DNA of 10,037 nucleotides from Bacteroidales bacterium (GTDB lineage: Bacteria > Bacteroidota > Bacteroidia > Bacteroidales > ML635J-15): the NCBI GenBank assembly GCA_007130555.1, contig SLSH01000357.1, forward strand, positions 1 through 10,037, given 5' to 3'. Below the pieces are notes generated by a model. The model was not told the DNA's origin, did no database searches, and saw only the letters and a program-made list of their open reading frames with translations. Below, piece by piece: positions 1 to 6,822 of the stretch. The translations under genes and the position numbers were made by a program. Each line of letters starts with the position of its first letter. The stretch's first letter is position 1.

Positions 1-1026
1 AATGAACCTCTTATAAACGACACTATTCTAATCGGTGAAGATAGCTTAATCATTAGAATTCAATCGGTTGCTCAGCACTATCTTAACAATAAGCCAAACA
101 TACGCCTTGAAGTAAAAAAAACAAGTGGTTCCCGATTAGTTTTAAAAGCAACATCAGAAAACAGTCATTTACATATATGGAATAATGTCAGAATGAATAA
201 CAGATACACGAATTGGGGAGCTCATTTAAGAGGAAATTATCCCGGAGCTGTTGATGGTGATAATAACTATGGTTTGGGAGAACCTGCCGGTGTCGGAAAA
301 AATGTTATTACAGTAGGTTCATACAGAGCAGAAAGAATAATAGAAGGTAGTACTTATACAATGTACGGCAAAGCATCTCCGTGGAGCAGCATGGGACCAA
401 CTGTTGATGAACGTACAAAACCCGATATTTCTTCAGCAGGAGAAGTTGTTGCTTCATCAGTTAATTCTTTTAATCATACCGAAGAAGGATTTGCTGCTTA
501 TGTGGAGTTTAATGATTCGATTTATTTTTTTAAATCATATTCGGGAACATCTATGTCTGGACCTTTGGTGGCAGGGATTGTTGCCTTAATGTTGGAGGCT
601 TATCCCGACATGAGCGCAACTCAAGCTAAAGAAATTCTAAAAACCACAGCACGTCTTGATGAACATACCGGAAATATCGGAGCCGAAGGAGATTTAAAAT
701 GGGGATGGGGCAAAGCAAACGCACTTGCTGCCGTCAGAGCTGCCGAAATTTATGCAAATACTGAAGATATTAAAATTAGTGATGCAGGTTTTAATATGTA
801 TCCAAATCCTGCAAACGAAATAATAAACATTACAGGCACAAATAAAGATAGCCAAATTACCGGAATTGAAATTTTTTCTGTTGACGGAAAAATATCAAAA
901 AAAATTCCCGGTTCATTAAGCAGTAATATATCTATTAATATTAGTGATTTGCCCGAAGGGATTTATATTGTTAAGGTTCAAACTACTAAAGAATTCTCTT
1001 TTAAACATTTGATTATTACAAGATAG
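1..1026 (+). CDS. Subtilisin-like (S8) secreted protease with T9SS type A sorting domain, 5'-truncated
   Basis: The frame is open from base 1 to the TAG at 1024-1026 (341 residues), so the gene starts outside the window; the ATG at 193 is only an internal methionine. The catalytic serine block of S8 proteases, SGTSMSGP, has its Ser at residue 184 (550-552). Before it lie VITVGSY (about 100-106) and a GPTVDERTKPDI stretch, both typical of subtilases. The catalytic Asp and His must lie upstream and cannot be checked. Residues about 10-70 look beta-rich, with an HIW motif, and may belong to a jelly-roll insertion like that of CspA-like subtilases (inference). The last 80 or so residues form a type A sorting domain of the type IX secretion system: YPNP at 267-270, a DLPEGIYIVKV strand and a basic end. 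The product probably passes the Sec system, crosses the outer membrane by T9SS and is anchored or released outside. The substrate is unknown. Confidence 0.9.
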   Translation, partial: NEPLINDTILIGEDSLIIRIQSVAQHYLNNKPNIRLEVKKTSGSRLVLKATSENSHLHIWNNVRMNNRYTNWGAHLRGNYPGAVDGDNNYGLGEPAGVGKNVITVGSYRAERIIEGSTYTMYGKASPWSSMGPTVDERTKPDISSAGEVVASSVNSFNHTEEGFAAYVEFNDSIYFFKSYSGTSMSGPLVAGIVALMLEAYPDMSATQAKEILKTTARLDEHTGNIGAEGDLKWGWGKANALAAVRAAEIYANTEDIKISDAGFNMYPNPANEIINITGTNKDSQITGIEIFSVDGKISKKIPGSLSSNISINISDLPEGIYIVKVQTTKEFSFKHLIITR

Positions 1027-1027
1027 A

Positions 1028-1744
1028 CTATCTCAGAATTTCACGTTTATACATATTTATTGTATTTTCCAATCCCAAATATAATGCATCCGAAATTAAT
1101 GCATGACCGATTGAAACTTCTAATAAATTCGGTATATTTTTAATAAAATAGTTCAGATTAGTTAAATCCAGATCATGCCCCGCATTTATTCCCAGTTCTT
1201 GTTTATTTGCAATAATTGCGGCGTTTACAAACGGCTCTACAGCTTTTTCGGGATTGGTTTTATAATTTTTCGCATAAGCTTCGGTATATAATTCAATTCT
1301 GTCTGTTCCACAATCGGTCGCATGTAAAATATTTTCTTTATTTGTGTCTATAAATAACGATGTTCTGATACCTGCATTTTTAAATCTTGTGATTGCCTTT
1401 TTTAAAAATATTTTGTGTTTTTTCGTATCCCACCCCGCATTTGAGGTTATAGCATCAGGAGGGTCGGGAACAAGAGTAACCTGATGAGGCTTTGCTTCTA
1501 AAACAAGATTGATAAACTTTTCGGAAGGATATCCTTCAATATTAAATTCGGTTGTTATAATCGACTTAATATCAAAAACATCCGAATATTTTATATGCCT
1601 TTCGTCAGGACGGGGGTGAACGGTTATTCCGTCTGCACCAAACATTTGGCACCTTATTGCTGCTTCTTTAACATCCGGAATTTTACCTCCGCGTGCATTT
1701 CTTATTGTTGCAATTTTATTAATATTTACACTTAATTTAATCAT
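1028..1744 (-). CDS. pdxJ: Pyridoxine 5'-phosphate synthase PdxJ
   Basis: PdxJ makes pyridoxine 5'-phosphate from 1-deoxy-D-xylulose 5-phosphate and 3-amino-2-oxopropyl phosphate, the ring-closing last step of the DXP-dependent vitamin B6 route, in the cytoplasm. The 238-residue product has the usual family length and is an intact TIM barrel. It opens with LSVNINKIATIRNARG, close to the family's N-terminal block, followed by GADGITVHPRPDERHI. Candidate active-site residues, by matching blocks to E. coli PdxJ, are His43, Glu70 (NIEG), Glu151 (IELYTE) and His190 (AGHDL). The EVSIGHALISDALYLG block near the C-terminus is the phosphate-binding end of the barrel. The ATG at 1742-1744 sits at the family's normal start and about 22 bp downstream of a Bacteroidota -7 element. 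It is divergent from the CBS gene and convergent with the S8 protease gene, so it is probably transcribed alone. Confidence 0.96.
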   Translation of the reverse strand: MIKLSVNINKIATIRNARGGKIPDVKEAAIRCQMFGADGITVHPRPDERHIKYSDVFDIKSIITTEFNIEGYPSEKFINLVLEAKPHQVTLVPDPPDAITSNAGWDTKKHKIFLKKAITRFKNAGIRTSLFIDTNKENILHATDCGTDRIELYTEAYAKNYKTNPEKAVEPFVNAAIIANKQELGINAGHDLDLTNLNYFIKNIPNLLEVSIGHALISDALYLGLENTINMYKREILR

Positions 1745-1766
1745 TTTGTTTTATTTTTATGAATTA

Positions 1767-1774
1767 CAAAAATA
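1767..1774 (-). promoter_or_regulatory. Bacteroidota -7 element for pdxJ
   Basis: Read on the minus strand this is TATTTTTG, a full match to the Bacteroidota -7 consensus TAnnTTTG. At the expected 19-bp spacing the -33 position (1794-1797) reads TTTT, three of four matches to TTTG. Transcription would start near 1760, leaving a leader of only about 15 nt before the pdxJ ATG. Confidence 0.5.
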
Positions 1775-1779
1775 TTGTA

Positions 1780-1787
1780 TAATTTTG
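1780..1787 (+). promoter_or_regulatory. Bacteroidota -7 element for the CBS-domain gene
   Basis: TAATTTTG fully matches the TAnnTTTG consensus. The -33 position is weak (TTAT at 1757-1760). Transcription would begin near 1794, about 20 nt before the ATG at 1814. This helps decide the start: a TTG at 1775 in the same frame would lie upstream of the transcription start. Confidence 0.5.
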
Positions 1788-1813
1788 TAAAAAAAAATAA
1801 GATTGAAATAATA

Positions 1814-2479
1814 ATGATAGCCGTAGATTTAATTGTTGATGAAATACCTGCTTTAAAAACTTCCGAAAAAGGAGAAAAAGCTCTTTCGTACATGGATATA
1901 TACAGAGTGTCCCATTTGCCTATTGTAAATAATAAACAATTATTAGGTTTAATATCGGATAAAGATATTTATGATAATGAACGAGAAAATCATGCAATAG
2001 GTAATCACTATTTATCGCTTGCAAATCCTTTTGTGTTTGATAATCAGCATATTTTTGAAATTATTGACATGGTTGCCAAATTAAAATTAACGGTAATACC
2101 CGTATTGGATAAAAATAAAAATTATCTGGGTGTTATTACATTATCAAAGTTAATAAATGAATTTGCAAAAATGATTTCTGTCGATAAAGCCGGGAGCATA
2201 ATAATTCTGGATATGACAATTCTGGATTATTCCTGTTCGGAAATTTCTCAAATAGTTGAATCTAATAATGCAAAAATTTTAAGTTTATTTATATCTCAAT
2301 TTGAAAATTCCACACAAATAAATGTAACAATTAAAATTGATGTAACAGATATCACTTCAATAATAAAAACATTTGAAAGATATAATTATGTCATTAAAGC
2401 ATCTTATTTGTATGAAGATTTGATAAAATCTTTATATGAGAGCAGGTATGAGTCTTTTATAAGGTATCTTAATACTTAA
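1814..2479 (+). CDS. CBS-pair protein with C-terminal ACT-like region
   Basis: The 221-residue protein is soluble, with no signal peptide or membrane segment. Residues about 1-55 form a first CBS motif (VSHLPIV, then LLGLISDKDIYD) and about 65-122 a second (LTVIPVLDKNKNYLGVITLSKL). CBS pairs usually bind adenosine nucleotides and act as energy sensors. Residues about 137-205, beginning GSIIILDM, alternate strands and helices in the manner of an ACT domain, a small-ligand regulatory fold. This architecture is common as a standalone Bacteroidota protein of about 220 residues, often beside pdxJ, but its function is not established to my knowledge. I chose the ATG at 1814 over the in-frame TTG at 1775 because family members start at the equivalent of MIAVDLIVDEIPA and because the likely transcription start lies at about 1794. 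The stop is four bases from that of clpX on the other strand. Confidence 0.85.
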   Translation: MIAVDLIVDEIPALKTSEKGEKALSYMDIYRVSHLPIVNNKQLLGLISDKDIYDNERENHAIGNHYLSLANPFVFDNQHIFEIIDMVAKLKLTVIPVLDKNKNYLGVITLSKLINEFAKMISVDKAGSIIILDMTILDYSCSEISQIVESNNAKILSLFISQFENSTQINVTIKIDVTDITSIIKTFERYNYVIKASYLYEDLIKSLYESRYESFIRYLNT

Positions 2480-2483
2480 AAAA

Positions 2484-3728
2484 TTATCCTGCATTTCTTA
2501 ATTTTATGGCAATATCGGGATTTATACGTTTTTGCACGTAATTCAAATCAATTGTAAGTGTTTTTTGATTTTTTGTCGGCAATTCATACATTGCGTCAAG
2601 CATAATTGATTCGCAGATAGATCTTAACCCTCTTGCTCCCAGTTTATACTCAATCGACTGGTCCACAATAAAATCCAAAGCTTCTTCTAAAAACTTCAGT
2701 TTTATATTATCCATCTCAAAAAGTTTGACATATTGTTTTGTAATTGAATTTTTCGGTTCTGTCAATATTTGTTTAAGAGCCTCCCTATCTAGCGGATTAA
2801 GATGGGAAAGTACCGGCAAACGTCCTACTATTTCGGGAATTAATCCGTATTTTTTTAAATCTGTCGGATTTATATATTGCAAAATATTGTTTTTATCAAT
2901 TTCATCTTTTATTTTATGTGTTCCATATCCGATAACCTGAGTATTAAGTCTGTTTGAAATTATTTTTTCGATACCGTCAAAAGCTCCCCCGCAAATAAAA
3001 AGAATATTTTTAGTATCAATTGCAATCATTTTTTGTTCGGGATGTTTTCGCCCTCCTTGTGGCGGGACATTAACAACCGAGCCTTCCAGCAATTTCAGTA
3101 AGCCTTGTTGTACGCCTTCTCCCGAAACATCTCTGGTAATACTGGGATTATCTCCTTGTTTACGTGCAATTTTATCTATTTCATCAATAAATACTATTCC
3201 TCTTTCGGCTGCTTCAATATTGTAATCAGCTGCTTGTAACAGTCTTGTAAGTAAACTTTCAATATCTTCTCCGACATATCCGGCTTCTGTAAGTACTGTC
3301 GCATCAACAATTGCAAAGGGAATATGAAGCATTTTAGCGATGGTTTTTGCAAGCAGGGTTTTGCCTGTCCCTGTTTCTCCGACCAGAATTATATTTGATT
3401 TTTCAATTTCTACATCATTTTTAGTTATACGTTGCGACAATCTTTTGTAATGATTATATACGGCAACCGAAAGGACTCTCTTAGCATGTTCTTGAGCTAT
3501 TACATATTGATTTAAAAACTTATTTATCTCAACCGGTTTCAATAATGTTAATCCTTCGGTATCAAATCTTTCCTGCATCTTTATCTCTTCCATAAGAATT
3601 TGATAAGCTTTTTCAATACAATCATCGCAAACATGTCCGTTAATACCTTTAAAAAGAATATTGGAGTCCGATTCTTTTCTCCCGCAAAGCGAACATTTGT
3701 CAATATTAATATTTTTGTTTTTTTTCAT
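2484..3728 (-). CDS. clpX: ATP-dependent Clp protease ATP-binding subunit ClpX
   Basis: ClpX is the AAA+ unfoldase that recognises substrates, such as ssrA-tagged proteins, and threads them into ClpP. The 414-residue product is complete. It has an N-terminal zinc-binding domain (Cys12, Cys15, Cys34, Cys37), Walker A GETGTGKT at 117-124, pore-1 loop GYVGED at 150-155, Walker B IVFIDEID at 178-185 with catalytic Glu183, the pore-entry RKH motif at 227-229, an arginine finger at Arg303 (GRLPV) and sensor 2 GARGLR at 364-369. The ClpP-docking loop reads IGY at 266-268 rather than the IGF of E. coli. The gene follows clpP on the same strand after 106 bp in which I see no full TAnnTTTG match, so it is probably co-transcribed with clpP. 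The start is the family's normal one; codons 2-4 include a run of eight A. Confidence 0.97.
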   Translation of the reverse strand: MKKNKNINIDKCSLCGRKESDSNILFKGINGHVCDDCIEKAYQILMEEIKMQERFDTEGLTLLKPVEINKFLNQYVIAQEHAKRVLSVAVYNHYKRLSQRITKNDVEIEKSNIILVGETGTGKTLLAKTIAKMLHIPFAIVDATVLTEAGYVGEDIESLLTRLLQAADYNIEAAERGIVFIDEIDKIARKQGDNPSITRDVSGEGVQQGLLKLLEGSVVNVPPQGGRKHPEQKMIAIDTKNILFICGGAFDGIEKIISNRLNTQVIGYGTHKIKDEIDKNNILQYINPTDLKKYGLIPEIVGRLPVLSHLNPLDREALKQILTEPKNSITKQYVKLFEMDNIKLKFLEEALDFIVDQSIEYKLGARGLRSICESIMLDAMYELPTKNQKTLTIDLNYVQKRINPDIAIKLRNAG

Positions 3729-3834
3729 ATATTTTATTTTTTGTAAATTACTGAATAATAAAGAAATAATGCTTTAATCTTAACGAAATTTCAAGTATTA
3801 AAATATTAATTGCTCTCTACAATTCAGGATATTA

Positions 3835-4518
3835 TTATTTTTTAGACATTTCTCTTATAAGAACTTCATCTATCATTCCGTATTCTTTTGCTTCTTTAGC
3901 TGTCATCCAGAAATCTCTGTCAGCATCTTTAGCTACTGTTTTTGCAGGATTTCCCGAATGATTTGCAATAATTTCATAAAGTTCGTTTTTAAGCATTAAT
4001 ATTTGCTTGGTTGTAATTTCTATATCAGATGCTTGCCCTGTTGTTCCACCCATTGGCTGATGTATCATTATTCTGCTGTGTTTTAATGCAGAGCGTTTCC
4101 CTTTTGTCCCCGCACAAAGCAATACTGCTCCCATTGAAGCAGCTATTCCTGTACAAATTGTTGCTACGTCAGAACTTATATACTGAATGGTATCATAAAT
4201 CCCCAATCCTGCATAGACCAATCCTCCCGGGGTATTAAAATAAATTTGTATATCACGACTTGAATCTGAACTTTCGAGGTATAATAACTGAGCCTGAATA
4301 ATATTTGCAACATAATCATTAATTGGTAATCCCAAAAATATTATTCTATCCATCATTAATCTTGAGAACACATCCATTGTAGCAATATTTAACTGCCTTT
4401 CCTCAATGATTGTCGGCGAAATATAATCGTTATAAATACTAGTATATTGATCAAAAGCCAGACTATTAATTCCTAAATGCTTAGTTGCATATTTTCTGAA
4501 ATCATTATTATTATTCAT
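3835..4518 (-). CDS. clpP: ATP-dependent Clp protease proteolytic subunit ClpP
   Basis: ClpP is a serine peptidase that assembles into a two-ring, 14-subunit chamber and degrades proteins fed in by ClpX. The catalytic triad is intact: Ser128 in GIAASMGA, His153 in MIHQPMGG and Asp202 in DADRDFWM. The substrate-strand motif reads FNTPGG at 94-99, where most relatives have INSPGG. At 227 residues it is about 20 longer than the E. coli precursor because of an N-terminal extension (about residues 1-45), which is usual in Bacteroidota ClpP and may be removed on maturation (inference). The extension starts with four Asn codons, all AAT. clpX lies 106 bp downstream. A candidate promoter is present upstream, so clpP can be transcribed independently of the S9 peptidase gene, which ends 70 bp before it. 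Confidence 0.97.
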   Translation of the reverse strand: MNNNNDFRKYATKHLGINSLAFDQYTSIYNDYISPTIIEERQLNIATMDVFSRLMMDRIIFLGLPINDYVANIIQAQLLYLESSDSSRDIQIYFNTPGGLVYAGLGIYDTIQYISSDVATICTGIAASMGAVLLCAGTKGKRSALKHSRIMIHQPMGGTTGQASDIEITTKQILMLKNELYEIIANHSGNPAKTVAKDADRDFWMTAKEAKEYGMIDEVLIREMSKK

Positions 4519-4543
4519 ATTCTTAATTTTAAGATTTATTAAA

Positions 4544-4582
4544 AAATATTAACCCTCAAAATTACATTTTTTTTTAATATTT
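4544..4582. repeat. 9-bp inverted repeat around the clpP promoter
   Basis: AAATATTAA (4544-4552) and TTAATATTT (4574-4582) are perfect complements separated by 21 bp, and the putative -7 element lies in the middle. It could be a weak terminator for the S9 gene, since on the minus strand the second arm runs into TTTTTT, or an operator. The same 9-mer occurs elsewhere in the window (for example 3801-3809 and, inverted, 1719-1727), so base composition alone could explain it. Confidence 0.3.
4557..4564 (-). promoter_or_regulatory. Candidate Bacteroidota -7 element for clpP(-clpX)
   Basis: On the minus strand this reads TAATTTTG, a full match to TAnnTTTG. With a 20-bp spacer the -33 position (4585-4588) reads TTTC, three of four matches to TTTG. 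Transcription would start near 4550, giving a leader of about 32 nt before the clpP ATG. The sequence is A/T-rich, so chance matches are possible. Confidence 0.4.
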
Positions 4583-4588
4583 GAGAAA

Positions 4589-6619
4589 TTATTTTAAATA
4601 TCTTTCTAACCAATCAAAGAATTCTCCATACCAGAAAATTGAATTTTGCGGAGTCAATATCCAGTGGTTTTCGTCAGGGAAATAAATTAGTTTTGCATCC
4701 AGTCCCATTGATTTATAAATACCATAAACCAAAAATGCATGTGCAACAGGCACTCTGTAATCATTTTGTCCGTGTATAATAAGCATTGGGCTGGAGAAGT
4801 TTTCGGCAAACTGTGACGGATTATTTGCATTTAATTGTTCGTAATTTTCGTAAGGAGTTCCTCCGTATTGATATCCTCTGTTCCCTGAATAATCGGATGC
4901 AAATTGCAAATGAAGGTCATAAACTCCTGCATGATTTATCAGGCATGCAAATCTATCTGTATTCCCTGCAATCCAGCTGGTTAAATAACCGCCATAACTT
5001 CCTCCTCCCGCAGCCATTTTATCGGGGTCAACTAAACCTCTTTCAATCATATAATCTGCTGCTTTCATTACATCACGGAAAGGCTTGTCAGCATGATTTC
5101 CATGAATACTTATTGCAAAATCCTGACCAAAGCTTGTTGAACCGTGAAAATTTGGCATAGCAACAATATATCCGGGAGTAGCAAAAACCTGTGCATTCCA
5201 TCTGAAATGAAATTGATCTCCAAATGTTCCGTGCGGACCGCCGTGCAATAACATTAATAAGGGATACTTTTTATCAGGATTATAATCGGGTGGATATATT
5301 ATAAACATTTGAACATCAGTTTCGTCAACACCCTTGTAATAAACGTCTTCAACTTCCCCCCAAATTATGTCTGCAAGTAATTCGTCATTAATTTTTGATA
5401 AATTTCTGACATTCGATTTTTTTAAGTCAAGTTCATATATTTCATTCGGAGCCTTTAAATTTTGATGACTAAATATTATTTTATCATCTCCGGCAAGAGA
5501 CGCATTATTATTGGTTCCTCCCCTGAATAGTTCTTTATGTTCTCCTCCTTTTGCGGGAATACTAAAAATTGATCTCATAGAACGGTCTTCAGCTAAAAAA
5601 TAAATTGTTTTATTATCTTTTGACCAAAACCATTGCTGACAAGATAAATCAATTTCATCAGTAATTCTTGTATGGGAATCATTATTTATGTCATAAATCG
5701 TTATCACAACTTTATCGGCATAAAAATGATAAATACTTTGTTTCCCGTAAGCTATGAAGTTTCCGCAACTACTGTAAATAGGATGAGAATCATCTGCCTC
5801 ATTTTCAGGCGTAATATTTTTTATTTCTCCGCTACCGTCAGTTTTTAATAGAAAAATATCATAATTCAACCTCTCAAAAGGAGCTTGTGTATTGTTCATA
5901 CTTAAAGCTATAAATTCTCCGTTGAGGGAAATGTCATAAGAAACTCCCCCCATCATATTAAAGTAATTATTAGTATTTGGCATCAAGTCTGTAATTTCAT
6001 AATTTTCAAGTTCAATCATGAATAATCTGGAAAAATATTCATCCGTAAGCCATCTGTCCCAGAATCGGTACATGGTTTTTTCTGTTACTTTTGCAGTTAC
6101 TTTTGATTCTTTTTTTTCACTAATTATTTCATCCAACTTTTCCCAATCTCCGTTATATTCCGGTAAAATATTTGCAGCAAAAGCAATTCTTGTACCACAT
6201 GAAAACCATTTAGGAGAATATATCCCAACAGGCAAATCAGTAATTTTTTCTGCCTCGCCTCCTTCTTTTAAATTTAGAATATATAATTGATTAGGACCAT
6301 CTTCACGATTAGAAACAAATAAAAGCTTATTTCCGTCAGGGCTCCAGTCCGGAGAATTTACTTGTCCGCTAAAAGTTAACGGACGAGTTTTTCCCGTTTG
6401 ATTGTTTAATATAAAGATATTTCTTTCAGGTTTGTTTTCTTCAATATCATATTCAGTAATTGTAAATGCTGAAAAATTTCCATCAGGGCTAACGACAGGA
6501 GCTCCAAGTCGTTTGATTTGCCACATTTTTTCAGCATCAAGAAAGTTTTGTGAAAAAGAATTGTTAATCCCCAATAAAATCAATAACTTAATAACTAATA
6601 ATGGTATAATCATTCTCAT
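4589..6619 (-). CDS. Exported S9 family prolyl oligopeptidase (dipeptidyl-peptidase-like)
   Basis: The 676-residue product starts with a signal peptide: a hydrophobic core at about 4-17 and SFSQN at 21-25. Cleavage before Gln24 would fit the Bacteroidota pattern of N-terminal glutamine exposed by signal peptidase I. Residues about 30-400 form a beta-propeller built of PD40-type repeats (for example SPDWSPDGNKLLFVSN). Residues about 430-676 are the alpha/beta-hydrolase domain, with LLHGGPHG at 457-464, nucleophile Ser541 in GGSYGGYL, Asp620 in HGQNDYRVP and His652 in DENHW. Length and layout resemble periplasmic dipeptidyl-peptidase 5 and acylaminoacyl-peptidase relatives of Porphyromonas, which cut dipeptides from the N-termini of peptides. 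The exact specificity cannot be read here. There is no T9SS sorting domain, so the enzyme is probably periplasmic and may trim peptides for uptake. It has its own promoter. Confidence 0.93.
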   Translation of the reverse strand: MRMIIPLLVIKLLILLGINNSFSQNFLDAEKMWQIKRLGAPVVSPDGNFSAFTITEYDIEENKPERNIFILNNQTGKTRPLTFSGQVNSPDWSPDGNKLLFVSNREDGPNQLYILNLKEGGEAEKITDLPVGIYSPKWFSCGTRIAFAANILPEYNGDWEKLDEIISEKKESKVTAKVTEKTMYRFWDRWLTDEYFSRLFMIELENYEITDLMPNTNNYFNMMGGVSYDISLNGEFIALSMNNTQAPFERLNYDIFLLKTDGSGEIKNITPENEADDSHPIYSSCGNFIAYGKQSIYHFYADKVVITIYDINNDSHTRITDEIDLSCQQWFWSKDNKTIYFLAEDRSMRSIFSIPAKGGEHKELFRGGTNNNASLAGDDKIIFSHQNLKAPNEIYELDLKKSNVRNLSKINDELLADIIWGEVEDVYYKGVDETDVQMFIIYPPDYNPDKKYPLLMLLHGGPHGTFGDQFHFRWNAQVFATPGYIVAMPNFHGSTSFGQDFAISIHGNHADKPFRDVMKAADYMIERGLVDPDKMAAGGGSYGGYLTSWIAGNTDRFACLINHAGVYDLHLQFASDYSGNRGYQYGGTPYENYEQLNANNPSQFAENFSSPMLIIHGQNDYRVPVAHAFLVYGIYKSMGLDAKLIYFPDENHWILTPQNSIFWYGEFFDWLERYLK

Positions 6620-6658
6620 AATTCAGTGTTTTAGTTTATAATTTAAATAATTTAAGCA

Positions 6659-6666
6659 CAAATCTA
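6659..6666 (-). promoter_or_regulatory. Bacteroidota -7 element for the S9 peptidase gene
   Basis: On the minus strand this reads TAGATTTG, a full match to TAnnTTTG. The -33 position at 19-bp spacing (6686-6689) reads TTTT, three of four matches. Transcription would start near 6652, about 33 nt before the ATG. Confidence 0.5.
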
Positions 6667-6766
6667 TTTTTTTTTTGTTTATAAAAAAAATGAATATAAA
6701 ATTTTACTTTATAATTCTGTCTCGAAAATTATCCAAAAAAATACATCGTTTTAATAAAAAACTATA

Positions 6767-6774
6767 TATCTTTG
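6767..6774 (+). promoter_or_regulatory. Bacteroidota -7 element for secDF
   Basis: TATCTTTG matches the TAnnTTTG consensus fully, and its context, TATATATCTTTGCA, is the form often seen before Bacteroidota housekeeping genes. I see no clear TTTG at the -33 position. Transcription would start near 6781, giving an A/T-only leader of about 42 nt and no Shine-Dalgarno sequence before the ATG at 6823. Confidence 0.6.
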
Positions 6775-6822
6775 CAGACTTTAATTTTAAAATAATTTTA
6801 TTAATTCATTAAAAATAATAAT

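Larger units (their letters stand above)
1764..1790. repeat. 8-bp inverted repeat between pdxJ and the CBS gene
   Basis: The arms TTACAAAA (1764-1771) and TTTTGTAA (1783-1790) are perfect complements around an 11-bp A/T-rich spacer. Each arm contains the TTTG half of a -7 element, one for each strand, so the symmetry comes largely from two mirrored promoters. It could also be an operator, but nothing in the sequence names a regulator. Confidence 0.6.

Noticed and set aside
404..589. 61-codon frame overlapping the S8 protease gene on the same strand
   Set aside because: It is a +1 shadow across the catalytic serine region, and the main frame carries the recognisable protease motifs.
2725..2940. 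Plus-strand open frame inside clpX
   Set aside because: It is antisense to the conserved C-terminal part of ClpX, has no promoter element, and its composition fits a shadow frame.
3729..3834. Separate promoter for clpX in the clpP-clpX gap
   Set aside because: No full TAnnTTTG match on the minus strand was found in these 106 bp; the gap is A/T-rich spacer without a visible gene or strong hairpin.
4504..4515. Four AAT repeats at the start of clpP as a phase-variation switch
   Set aside because: Gain or loss of a three-base unit keeps the frame, so it could change only the number of Asn residues in a variable N-terminal extension.
4786..5160. A 124-codon plus-strand open frame inside the S9 peptidase gene
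   Set aside because: It lies opposite the catalytic domain, where the minus-strand protein has every expected motif, and its own product looks like nothing known.
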